Below, one piece after another: positions 11,219 to 21,889 of a DNA stretch of 64,000 nt. How positions within the stretch are numbered: position 1 is the first letter of the stretch; each line of letters starts with the position of its first letter. The stretch lies in NCBI RefSeq assembly GCF_030272615.1, contig NC_081412.1, positions 691,868,083 to 691,932,082 on the forward strand, in the 5' to 3' direction. The translations under genes were made by a program, and so were the position numbers. A model generated the notes under the pieces. It was not told where the DNA came from. It ran no database searches and saw nothing but the letters and a program-made list of their open reading frames with translations. The stretch comes from Cryptomeria japonica (taxonomy: Eukaryota; Streptophyta; Pinopsida; Cupressales; Cupressaceae).

Positions 11219-12555
11219 TGGAAGGCTACAGACAATCTCAGAGAATTGTGAATCTTCAAAATGAATTCGATCATGCTAATCAAGTGATTGCTGACATGCA
11301 AAAACAAATGCAAAAATCTCTGAAAGTTAGAAGAAGATTATCTGATAATTTACAGAACTCTCAAGAGTTAGTGGAACAAATTGAAACATCATCTGAGAAT
11401 AGTATATCTGAAGAGACTGAAGAAATGATTGAAGAACTGAAGGAAAAGAACAAAGCATTGACTGATCAGCTAAAAGCAATGAAAAGAGGACATGAACATT
11501 TCAGCACACAGATGACTGAAAATCTGGATGCATTGAGGACAACTGAGGATAAAGTAAGAGATATAGAAAGAGAAAAACAATAGCTTGAAGCATTAGTATC
11601 TGAAAAGAATGATGAAATCACACGGTTGACTGGGATTCAACAAAATCTGTCAGATCAATTGGGTTATGCAATCATGAAGCAAATCTGAAAGATGATGAGA
11701 ATCAAGCATTGAAACTTGAAGTATCAAGGTTGACCGATGAACTTGAAACAGAGAAGAAATCCAAAGAAACACTGAAAAAGAGTTATGAAGAATCAAAGAT
11801 GTTGGATGAGCAACTGAATACAAAAAGACCCAACAAAGTTGCAGGAATCAGTTACAAAGGAAAAGGGAATCCACACTACCAAGAGAGGAGAATCATCAAA
11901 GCAAGCTGGAAACAAGAAGAACATCAAAGGAAAGAAGCCTATTTGCAACTACTGTGGAAAACAAGGACATACTGCTAATATGTGCCAAATCAGAAAAGGT
12001 AAGCAACTGAATGTCACTAGGTCTAATGGTTATTATCACAATTGCAATAAATATGGTCACACATCTAGCCAATGTAGGACAAAGTCTACTAGCAATTATC
12101 AAAAGGCAAAATTCAAAGGATTTTGTAAAAACTGCAATAGATATGGACATACTACTGAGAAGTGTTGATTTAAGCAAAAGAACTATATTTGGTCTGTACA
12201 CCGAGCAAATACTAGAGGCTACTGAACTCACATAGATCCTAACTGATAGTATTCTGCAGTACCATGGGATTACAATACGAGGATATGGTGTGAATGCTAT
12301 GGAAGATATGGACATATAAGTGCCAACTGCTTTATAAGGTTTGGAATGAACAACCAAAGATCATGGAGAAATCCTGGTATGGCATGTTTTCATTGTCACA
12401 AAGTTGGACACTTAGCTAGAGATTGTAGAGATCAACCTAGAGGAGACACTGAGGAAATAAAAGGCAAATTACAGATGACTTGGAAAAAGAAGGAAATTGT
12501 GTCAAATGAAGAAAGCACCTTATCTACCGAGTTAGGTGCACCTATTCCAAATTAA
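11219..12555 (+). pseudogene. Coiled-coil gag with five CCHC zinc-knuckle positions
   Basis: The frame opens with MEGYRQSQRIVNLQNEFDHA and runs through about 190 residues of heptad-rich coiled coil (KKKSKETLKK-type repeats continue after a frameshift near 11690). Downstream, five CCHC-type boxes share one frame: 11944-11985, 12034-12075, 12124-12165, 12289-12330 and 12385-12426. Boxes 1, 3 and 5 keep C-x2-C-x4-H-x4-C (for example CNYCGKQGHTANMC). Box 2 has Y for the first C and box 4 has W at the same position. Stops, including TGA at 12166, break the frame. Copia gag proteins normally have one knuckle, so five is unusual. Its role is presumably nucleic-acid packaging (inference). Confidence 0.7.
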
Positions 12556-13055
12556 TCAGTAAAGGTATGAAGGGACTGCATTCTCTCAAGGTTAAATCTT
12601 AACAGTTCCTATTTTATCATGTACTTAATTCAAAATCTGCATAACTAAAGATGCATTAGGAAATTTGAAATTTTATCAAGTCTTTTGGAAGCCTGTCTAG
12701 TCAGTAAATATTGGAAGTCTGGCTACTCGGTAAAAGCATATAAGGAAGTGGTACCAAGTGCATTTAATATTTTCTTACCTAATTGCATGGAGCCCGATAA
12801 GGTAAAATTGTGTACTTAAAGCTTTTGCGCAGTCATTTTACACTTACCAAGTTTTCAGAGAGCAGAGAAAAGCATTTCAAAGGTGATCAAACCTCCTCCG
12901 AAATGAAATTCAAGGTATTTATATCAATCACAACGCATTGTTAAGCAAGTTTACCGATCATATCAGTTGTGAATATATGTTAAGTGGAAAGCGTTTGCTA
13001 TTTAAAAGTCTTCAAACCCTAAGAATCTTTTGTTAGTATTTATCCGAAATCTATA
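12556..13055 (+). other. Noncoding spacer between the two ORFs of the 9987 element
   Basis: Five hundred bases without a coding frame separate gag from the second ORF. It contains CCGAGT/CCGATC-rich stretches and ends CAAACCCTAAGAATC about 40 bases before the ATG at 13056, a string often seen in plant 5' leaders. It could carry an internal promoter or a splice acceptor for a subgenomic RNA. Nothing in the sequence alone decides this. Confidence 0.4.
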
Positions 13056-16000
13056 ATGGCACCTAAGATCCAGAAGCCCGTTGTTGTTGAGAACATTGAA
13101 AAGCCCTCACTGAAATACTCTCTAACTCCCAAAGTAGCATCTGAACCGGACGATAAAACTACATTTTCACTCATTCTAGATAGGGTTTTACTAGTTGAGT
13201 ATGTCAGATTATTCACTAAGTGTCGTGTTGAGGAACTAGGTCATGTTGAGATCAAGGACACATATGATGAATTGTGTACCAATAGGAAATTGGATAGCAA
13301 GTATGAACACATTAAAATCAAGGGATTGACCGAAGCCCTAACCTATCCCCATGTCTTCAAACCCCAATGGGTCAAGTTTTTTCTGAGTAGAGTTCATGAT
13401 GATTTCATTTGGTTAGAGGAGAAACCATTCAAAATCACCAAGGAAATCATTCATTTGATCACCGGTTACCCTATTTTTGATCATGCCCAAGCTCAAAAAA
13501 TGATATCACAAAAGGAATTGATCACTTTAACTGGAGTTGAATCTGATTGCAGAGGACTAAAACTAAACAATGTCATAGATGCAGAGCTGAAGTTTGCAAT
13601 TAGAGTCATAGGTTATTGTTTCTTTCAATTGGCAAGGGAAAATAGTGTACCTTGTGCAGCAGTCAATTTAGCATATAAAATTGTGAAGAAAGGAATGAAA
13701 ATTGATCTATGCAAAGTATTGTTGAAAAACCTGCTTGAGAATCTAAACACCATAAGGAAGCCAAAGAAGAACAACTCGACAAAGACACTGAAGTTTGGAT
13801 CACTTTTGGTATGCATGTTTTTCTATTTTGAGAAATTTTTTCCATCAGTCGGTAATGTAGTTTGGGAGCTACATTGACCAATCACCCATGAAATCAATGA
13901 CTTCATCAAATGGCTAGGTGATAACTTTAATGATATTATGGATGATTACTTTAGCAAGTTTCAAGAAAATATGCATAATAGGTATAGAATTCCACCCCAG
14001 TTAGTAGAGAAATACAAGGATGACATATGCTTTGAAGTAGACACCGACTACTGCTATGTCAATGATGTGGAACCGTGAACTCAATCTTTACCACCTATGG
14101 GTTATGTGATTGATTTTGACATCACACAATAGCAGATAGATGCCTTTCTTACATTATCAAGGCATGCTATCGAGTTGAGATACGGTACATATGAAGAAGT
14201 TAAAGAGAAAGTTAAGATGAGTATTGTAGTACCCAAGGCTACAAGGAAAGAAACAAAAATGATCAAGGAATTAACGGAGAAATTTGGAGAAGGTTCTTCC
14301 TCCACACATGTCAAGGGAACTCTAGTCATCACCAAGGAGGAATCTAAAGCCCAAAAGGCAACTATTACATTGAGCACCGAGTTGCCTAAAGGGAAAGTTT
14401 TGAAAGGGAAGAAACAGGATACATCAAAGGTATCGCCGAATCCTTCAATAAAGCGCCCAAACACAAGATCATCTGCAGTGTCACCGAGTAAGAAACCAAA
14501 GAATGTTGCCACACCAAAGGTAACAAAAACTTATAAGAAATCTACTTAGAGAATCATTTTGACTAAAGAGTCTAGTGACATCGAATCTGAAGATGCAAAC
14601 GAATTTCAGATTGTTAAGAGGAAAAAGGAAGATGTACATAGTGTTGATAATTTCTGTGTAAATCTGAAACAATATGGTGGATTTGGATTATTTAGATATG
14701 TTAAGTATAAATCCAGAAGTGATGATGAAAAGAGATATATTGAAGAAGCCGTAATCTGCACTCTTCTGAAATTCCGATTGGTCCCATTGGAAGTAACTAA
14801 TTCTCTTCCAAAAGAGTTGTATTTTCATATTGATAATAGGTGGAAATATACCATGGACTCGGAAAAGAAGATGAGAGAAAGAAGTTTGGTACATCTCTTT
14901 CCAGACATGTCGGTAGATGAGATCAATGAACATCTGAAAAACTACCACACAAACTTCCTAGTCAAGCAAAGAGCCTTGAAATTGATGAATGGCCTTTATT
15001 TGGATGTAGAGAATGAGACCAAAGAAAAGTGGCAGGAAATCTTTTGAATCAAGAATGATGGTGAGCAAGTTGATGTCACCGAGCAAGATCCTGATATCAC
15101 CAAGCAAGACCCTACTGACACTATACAAATTGATGAGGATATCATGGACACTGAGGCACAAGAACATGAAATGTTAGAAGGGAATGCATATGCCAAATTG
15201 GTATCCAGTGAGTCAGTTTTGGAACAAGTTCAGCCCTATCCTCTGGTCACTTAACTTGTTTCAACCGAGGCCCCTCAAGATACTAAACAAGAAATAGAGG
15301 GTCACAAGTCTATAGAAGGAGAAGCTACTTCTTAGGCCACCGGGGAACAAACTTCTCAAACTCCTTCTAGCACTAAAAATATTACAACTGAGACCCTGAG
15401 CAAGGATTCACTGAAGGCTACATCAAAGGTTCAAGAAATTGACAAAGTGTTGCCTCTATTGAGCAACCTACCGAGGGTCAACAAGCCTCCTAAGACATTG
15501 TATTAGTTCAACCGGTGAAAGCTAAAGAAAATAAAATGAAAAAGCATAGTTTCAAATTAGATTTGTCAAAACCAATAGTGTTGCCAAATGTAGACATATC
15601 CAAATTAAAAGGGCAAGCACTCATTGAATTCGGTGAACTATGCAAAGCCAAAGCAAAATAGGAAAAAAAAATGGCTATTCAAAAGAAAAACAAAGTACTT
15701 CAAAAGGTGAAAGCACTATTAACAGATATGCTACCTGAAGCTACAGTGACAAAAGATGCAGCCATCCATATACAACTGGATGAACTCCTAACTAAAATAG
15801 AGACATCTGGAGTAGACACATTTGAATATTTGAGCAAATTGAAGGACAAAGAGCTCACTGCTAAAATGATTGAAGAGGTACAGAAAGCCATTGCTATTGG
15901 CAAAGTAAAACTTGTCAAATTTATTGCTGAGTTGTCCCCTCAACTCAAGCATATTCTTTATTTATTTCAGAAACTCTGTACATTCTCTTTATTCATTAAA

Positions 16001-16411
16001 GATATCAAAAATAAAACAGAAGTAATTGAGAAAGAGATCACCGATCTCTCAAATTAGTTGACCACTGAGTCAAATTCTATTTAGCATTTCTATACAAAGT
16101 TACAAAACCTCATGGCTCAACAATTGGAACTTAGGAATGAAGAGCATCAAATCAGGATGGACGTTATGACTCTTCAAACCTTATTCATTCCACACTTGTC
16201 CTCTGTCCAAGAGAAGATCAACAAGGCTACCTCCCTATCCACTCAGCCAGAGGGAAGCACCTTAGATGGACTAATTTCATTGTTAGCTGACATTACAGCT
16301 TAGAATTCACTCATGGATAGTGTCAAGGATGCCCTCTCTGTCACTCTCACTGATGCAAGGACAAAGTATAAATCCATTTTTGATCAGCTGCCTCCACCAA
16401 ATGGTAACTAA
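13056..16411 (+). pseudogene. Large unknown ORF of the 9987 element (about 1118 codons, broken)
   Basis: The frame starts MAPKIQKPVVVENIEKPSLK and stays in one phase to about 15.5 kb. A frameshift then leads to a second phase that ends at TAA 16409-16411. Layout: an N-terminal mixed helical domain (about residues 1-330, including FKITKEIIHLITGYPIF); a Lys/Ser/Pro-rich basic linker (SPSKKPKNVATPKVTKTYKK); a second globular part (YGGFGLFRYVKYKS to QRALKLMNGLYLDVENE); an acidic stretch; then a coiled-coil C-terminus. Stops include TGA 13875, TGA near 14076, TAG within CAATAGCAG, TAG near 14547 and TGA 15045. A relative sits at 62486-64000. I recognise no catalytic motif or named domain. It replaces pol in position but does not resemble it. 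Confidence 0.6.
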
Positions 16412-16742
16412 ATTTTGATGTTTGTCAAAAAGGGGGAGTATATAGTGTATATAAGATAATTTTGATAGGGGGAGCAGTGAACTGAGCAGTGAATCAAGTA
16501 GTGAACCGAACAATGAACTAAATAGTGACAACCGAGCAGTTAATACAGAATATTGATCACAGCGCATGCATAATCAGAGTTTTGCATAGTATATTGATAA
16601 GGGGAGTATATCTGAATATACTATTTTATTGACAAATGTAAATATTGTTTGATTAGTCAAATTTTGTAAGTATATAGATTTTTGAGTTATGACTTTGAAA
16701 GAAGTTTTGTCAAACATCTCAACTAATGTCAAAAGGGGAGAT
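16412..16742 (+). other. 3' untranslated region with repeated purine tracts
   Basis: Four purine-rich motifs occur before the 3' LTR: CAAAAAGGGGGAG (about 16423), GATAGGGGGAGCAG (about 16464), GATAAGGGGAG (about 16595) and GTCAAAAGGGGAGAT ending at 16742. The last abuts the LTR and is the likely polypurine primer. The others resemble it and may be older or secondary primers. Confidence 0.55.
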
Positions 16743-17911
16743 TGTTACTACTTACTAAGTTGCCATTAGTTTTATGTCCAAAGTCATTCTATATACTCTA
16801 GTCAGTTACTACTACTAAAATATTTAGTCGGTAAGCACAAAGCAGTCGGTTATAGAAGAAAGTAGTCACAAAGCCTAGTATACACTGAGCTGTCTACCGA
16901 GTATCACTAATGTGTCTACCGAGCAACAAAAATGATATACTGAGTTAACACACACCAAGTGAAACATGTTACCAGATTCATTGAACCTAGACACACATGA
17001 GAAACGTGTCACAAGATCGAGGAACAAAGAACCATTATCACATTGGAAATTGCACTTAAAGATTTTGTATGATCTTGAGGTCATCTATCCAATGAAATAT
17101 CTTGTATGGTTATTCATTTGATAAATCATGTTTATAAGATCGAAGCAATGAACCAGATCATCGACATAAGAGATCTATTTATACAGCATGAATTGGGATC
17201 ATAAACAGGGATATATGAAGCAAGACATGTGTGATAGATAAGGAAGCACTGAGTACTGTGACTATCAGAGACACAGAGGTCACTGAGAAGGATTTCAGAG
17301 AACAGTCAAGGAACAGAGTAAACAAAAGGGTTTACCGAGTTACTTTATGGATTACCGAGGTATGCTATAAGCAAGGTAATCTCATTTTGAGCACATAGAA
17401 TCTACTATAACATTTCAGATGTGAAGTTGTAGATATTTGTAAAGATTTTATTGTAATATTTTGAGTTGTAAGAGAAACCTTTAACACGGTAAAAGACTCT
17501 AACAAAGTCTATAAATTGTAAAGCCTTTAACTAGGTGCAGCATTTAGAATAAGTGTTGTAAAATCCTTTAGCAAGGTAGATCTAACGATCTTGATAGTCT
17601 TAACAAGGTAAGCTATCAGAAATAGCTGAACATGTAGCTCTAACCAAGCAACCTTTATTATTGCAGTAGTGAAGTTGTGGGTGCCATTCCCAGTGTAGTT
17701 TTTCTCTCTAACCAAGAGTTTCTGCGTAACCAAAATATATGTGTTATGGAGTGAATCATGTATGATTGTCATTTATTTGTTTTAGCTTTATGTTATGTTA
17801 CAGTAGTTTTTGGTTTATGCTTAATAGTAAAGTTATTGTTGAAGAAAAGATTTGAAGTACTAATTCACCCCTCCCCTCTCAGTACATTAGCTTTCCATAT
17901 TAGGCCTAACA
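16743..17911 (+). repeat. 3' LTR of the 9987 element
   Basis: Direct repeat partner of 9987-11155. It ends GCCTAACA and is followed by the TSD copy ATATG. Confidence 0.9.
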
Positions 17912-18376
17912 ATATGTTACTTGATGCAATTGTATCTTCACAATGATATATAGTGGGCCATCAGGTGCATCAATAGTCTCACTAGGATCAGAGGTAATGC
18001 ATAGGTCCTTAGGAGGTATAAGTTTATCAACAAGTTTTGCTACATTATTAGACTTAATGTCAAGGTCATTGGGAGAATATGCAAGAGACTCAAACTCAAC
18101 AAGGTTCACCACATTAGTAGAATGTGAAGGCAAAGGATTAGTAAATATTTGAAGGTTTTGATTAGGAGGAGCTACAAATTTGTTTCCTTTGTCATTCACA
18201 CCAACTAAGGATATGGTATTGTTATTAATAAAGTCTTGAATCCTACTCCTTAAGGTATAACACTTCTCAGTATCATGATTAAGTTGACGATGGAATTGGC
18301 AAAATAATTTAGGATCATGATAGGGTGGTAAAGGTTTGGAGGTATCAATTGGCTTGATGGGAGGAATTTTTAACAC
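17912..18376 (-). pseudogene. Gypsy-like gag C-terminus with knuckle-like motif
   Basis: Read on the minus strand the frame contains YHDPKLFCQFHRQLNHDTEK followed by CYTLRSRIQDFI. This is the plant gypsy pattern C-x2-H...H-D-T-x2-C-x3-(R/K)-x-x-I-x-x-(L/F)-I that precedes the protease. It stops at the insertion point of the 9987 element, and the same frame resumes at 9981. The gag role is assembly and RNA binding in related elements. Confidence 0.65.
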
Positions 18377-18433
18377 ATTTTTATTTATTAATTATGTCAT
18401 TATGCTATGCAAACATTTAGAAAGAGGAGTAAA

Positions 18434-18825
18434 TTATTTTCTAAAATATTTGGATAAAGGGGTCAAACCTGTTGTGTCTGTCACTTGAGTATTGATGTTG
18501 TCATTGAACTTGATGTATCCCTTGTTTGGTTTAAACTTTGAAAAATATTGTTGAACACTCTCATTGTTATCAACTAGAGCCATTGAGGGAGATGATTCAA
18601 ATTGACTAACTTGAAGCTCATAATTATGAAGCATTGCACACAACTGCCTAAAGGAAGTAAACTCATAAAAGGTAAGCTTATCCCTAATGCCTTTTTGTAA
18701 ATTAGAAAATTAAAAATTCTTTGAACATCTTGACCAAGCACATGATAAGCAATTGGAGAATACAAATGTTTCTGTCTACCAATAAAGTGAATGATTAGCA
18801 CAATTTGATTGGATTGGTCATGCAT
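18434..18825 (-). pseudogene. Gag-like upstream frames of the gypsy relic
   Basis: Two overlapping minus-strand frames (18643 to 18434 and 18825 to 18574) run into the gag piece below 18376. One reads LTPLSKYFRK at its end, as expected of linker sequence before the knuckle-like motif. The upper end (MHDQSNQIVLIIHF) coincides with the start of a local tandem duplication, since a second copy of these bases lies near 19966. Similarity to known gag is weak. Confidence 0.4.
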
Positions 18826-19961
18826 GGAGTTTTACGGTGCTCCGAGTATAAACTTTTTAATTTGATCAATGACGTTAGAATGACATGCCCTCTAATACCA
18901 CATAGGTTGGGAGGAGACTATACCTCATGACCATGTGTCTACAACAAGAAGCTTGATTGTCAATTGAGCTAGGACTCCAACCATTGATTTTCAATTTTTA
19001 CTTTAGTAATTTGGGGTTGAGTTAAAAAGTTATGGTTTAAAAGATTTAATTTAATCTAATATTTATTACTAGAAATGAGTCTATTATTGATGTTGTATTA
19101 ATTTACCCCTATGTGATTTTGAATCTAATTATCAAGTGATTATATTTTTTTTGTTCTTTTTATAACATTTAGATCTAATATACTTACATAAATTGATTGG
19201 TTTAGGATTAGAAAATTATTTAGAAATATAAATTAAGTGAAAAAGTTTTTTGAGGGTCTAATATGCTTTAGGACCATATATTCTTGTATGTCATATTATT
19301 GCATTTCACACTTAAATACAATACTCTTTTATCAAAATTATAATCCAACGATAGTTTCTTTTTCTTTATTCATTAGTAGATTTTTTTCTTATGGACATTT
19401 TACTTAAAAAAATAATTATAATAAAAATAATAATAATGAAAATGATTAAAATGTTGACAAATAAATGAGTAGATATTTAAATATTAATACTGGATAAAAA
19501 TAATTACAAACCAAAATGAAGTAAGAAGTTATTTTTTATCTAGTTAAGATCTTATATTCTTTTCTCATATTATTGCATTTCAGACTTAAAAATTCAATGT
19601 TTCATGGGTAAATATTCTTTTATCAAAATTGTAATAAAATGGTTAAGATTTTTCTTAGACTTTTAAATTTAAAAATATTACCCTACCAAAAATTCAAAAT
19701 GTTATCCATCCATATGATTTACTTATGAATCAAGTAGAATGATTTGAATTTTCTAAAAGAGATTATGATCATATATTTTTTTTATATATGCTATTTCATA
19801 GAAGATCAAGTGCAAGAATCTATTTTAAATTAAATAATAAATAATAATGAAAGGGAAAAAAATTGAATAGACAAATCATGATGATGTATGCAATTATGGA
19901 TATTGAATATTTAAAGAATATAAAAATAGAAGAAAATAATAATAACAAATTGAATTCATAC
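18785..19961. repeat. AT-rich tandem duplication, unit 1
   Basis: Landmarks TTTGATTGGATTGGTCATGC, TGTCTACAACAAGAAGCT, TGATTTTCAATTTTTA and TCTAATATACTTACATAAAT recur in the same order from 19966. The unit is about 1.18 kb. It contains an internal weaker repeat around TCTTATATTCTTTTCTCATA (19250-19330 and 19540-19620). No gene is seen. Confidence 0.65.
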
Positions 19962-20237
19962 AAAGTGAGTGGTTAGCAAAATTTGATTGGATTGCTCATG
20001 CACGAAGTTTTACGGTGCTCTGAGTATTATGTGTCTACAACAAGAAGCTCTAGTTATTCGAGTCAAAACCCCAACCCTTGATTTTCAATTTTTAATTTAA
20101 TAATTTGGGTTTGAGTTAAAAGCTATTGTTTAAAAGATTCAACTTAATCTAATATTAATTATAAGAATTGAGTTTATTACTAATGTTGTATTAATTTATT
20201 TCTATGTAATATTGAATCTAAATATCAACTAATTTTA

Positions 20238-20350
20238 TCCTCCAGACATGCTTCCAAAGGCTGGAGGAATCTAAATATATATTATAACATTTACATTTAC
20301 ATTGGAGGTTAAAAGGAGATCCTCCAGACATGCTTCCAAAGGCTGGAGGA
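20238..20350. repeat. 32-bp insert fragment duplicated upstream of a LINE target site
   Basis: A string of about 32 bases beginning ATCCTCCAGACATGCTTCC and ending GGCTGGAGGA occurs at 20237-20268, outside the LINE target duplication, and at 20319-20350, inside the insertion. Unit 1 of the tandem duplication lacks the outside copy. It carries 8-base inverted arms, TCCTCCAG/CTGGAGGA. Confidence 0.6.
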
Positions 20351-21281
20351 AGAAGAACCTGGTTATTCAGAATCTGGACTCTGAGGAGGACCCCATTGGG
20401 GACAAGAAGGAGGAGGGGCCTAAAACTAAGGGAACCCTTGATGGGGATGCTGATAATGTTAATATGACTAGGGACCCCATAGTCCCGACCACTGTTGGTG
20501 TTGTTGACATGACTACCCCTGAAAGGAAATCCCATAAACTCATTGACGATAAAGATATGACCCCTTTGAAAATGGACACTAAGGGTCCTATGAGTGTGGA
20601 AATCCCTGACAACAATGCTCTGGATCTTGGAAATTTGGATAAGGATGTAAACTTGGCCGATCAGGTGATGCATTCTATCCCTCTGATGGACCTGGTTAAG
20701 GATACTGACAACTCCATTGCTGATGGAGAGCCCAAAGAGACCATGTAAACTACTAATGACTTGGCTGCTGAGAACCCCCAAGAGGCACCTACTCTGCAGC
20801 AAATGGAAAAGCTAAGCACGGATGTGTTGGACATCATGCAGAGAATTGAAAACCTCGACCTTGTTCTCGATCTGCAGTTTATCAAGGAGGAGGTCAAACA
20901 ACTTAAGAACAAGATGGAGACTTGGGAAGCCCAAATGGTGGGCCTAAACAAAATCCATTTGCAGGTGTTACACAGCTCCGCACTCACCCTCCCTCTGTTG
21001 AGGGAACGCTACACTGACAATGAGGAGGACAAACAGGAGGCTAGGGACCTCTACAAATTTCTGTCTACTGAATGGAATAGTACCATGGAGGCCAGTGGGG
21101 TGCGCACGACACCCCTGTAGTTTTTTTTTTTTGCTATTGTTTTTTATTGTTAAAAAGACTTGGTTCCTTTTTTGATGGTTGGTGTTGTTAATTGATGTTA
21201 TAGTGTTGTTTCTGCGCTATGATTGATAGTTCTACTATGTAAAGGGTCAGTGGCCTTGTTCTCACTGATTTTTTAATAAAA
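20297..21281 (+). mobile_element. 5'-truncated LINE-mobilised insertion
   Basis: Flanked by an 11-base direct repeat AACATTTACAT (20286-20296 and 21282-21292). It ends CACTGATTTTTTAATAAAAA, the A-rich tail style of plant L1-type LINEs. The tandem-duplication partner at about 19160 supplies an empty site. The body is an ORF plus a T-rich 160-base trailer. Either the 3' part of a LINE or a host transcript copied by LINE machinery would fit. Confidence 0.65.
20302..21120 (+). pseudogene. ORF inside the LINE-mobilised insertion, one in-frame stop
   Basis: About 272 codons in one frame with a single TAA at 20746-20748, ending TAG at 21118-21120. The N-terminal part is basic (KRRSSRHASKGWRKKN), then acidic and low in hydrophobics. 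The C-terminal part is coiled-coil-like (EEVKQLKNKMETWEAQM). No reverse transcriptase or endonuclease motif is present. The visible part may be a LINE ORF1-type segment or a retrocopied host protein; I cannot decide. The upstream start is lost by 5' truncation. Confidence 0.45.
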
Positions 21282-21889
21282 AACATTTACATCTAATATA
21301 CTTACATAAATTGATTGGCTTAGGATTAAAAAATGATTATAAATTAAAATTAAGTTAATTTTTTTTCAGGATCTAACATGCTTTAGGACCATATATTCTT
21401 TTATGTTATATTATTCCATTTCACACTTAAAATACAATACGCTTTTATCAAAATTATAATGCGGTGATAGTTCCATTTTCTTTATTCATTGATAATTATT
21501 TTCTTATAGATCTTTTAGTTTTAAAAAAAAAAATTATGATTAAAAAAATAATAATGAAAAATGATTAAAATGTTGATAAATAATTGAATAGGTATTCAAA
21601 TATTAATAGTGAATAAAAATAATTAGAAATCAAAATAAGTAAAAAGTTATTTTTGATGTATTATACTTTAAGATCTTATATTCTTTTTCACATTATTAGA
21701 TTTCACACTTAAATCAGATATTTCATGAGTATTATTCTTTTATCAAAATTATAATAAAATGGTTCAATTTTTCTCTTTCTTGAGATATATTTTTAGATTT
21801 CTAAATAAAAAATATCATCCTACCATATAAAGTAATATAAAAAAAATACAAAATATTATCCATCCATGTAATATTTTTTAGTGAATAAT

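Larger units (their letters stand above)
9987..17911 (+). mobile_element. Pol-less LTR element with large unknown ORF, 7.9 kb
   Basis: Two 1169-base LTRs (9987-11155 and 16743-17911) start TGTTACTACTTAC and end GCCTAACA. They are flanked by perfect ATATG duplications (9982-9986 and 17912-17916). A primer site resembling initiator-Met tRNA (TGGTATAAGAGC) follows the 5' LTR, and AAAAGGGGAGAT precedes the 3' LTR. The 5.6-kb interior has a coiled-coil gag with zinc knuckles and a second ORF of over 1100 codons, but no integrase, reverse transcriptase or RNase H. The termini are of Ty1-copia type, so it is probably a non-autonomous relative mobilised by a copia element. Confidence 0.9.
7004..18830 (-). 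mobile_element. Decayed gypsy-like element, minus strand, interrupted by 9987-17911
   Basis: Read on the minus strand there are gag-like frames (18825 to 17912) and a protease-region frame (9981 to 9394). Further downstream are a C-terminal ORF, a noncoding tail, a purine tract and an LTR start. The reading frame upstream of the 9987-17911 insertion rejoins in phase with the one downstream once the insertion and one TSD copy are removed. No 5' LTR or primer site is seen beyond 18830, so the element is 5' truncated. The lower LTR boundary near 7002-7004 is a guess from TGTGTCTACAC and has no TSD support. Confidence 0.6.

Noticed and set aside
12556-13055. A third coding exon between gag and the unknown ORF
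   Set aside because: All frames are closed by frequent stops and no conserved motif appears.
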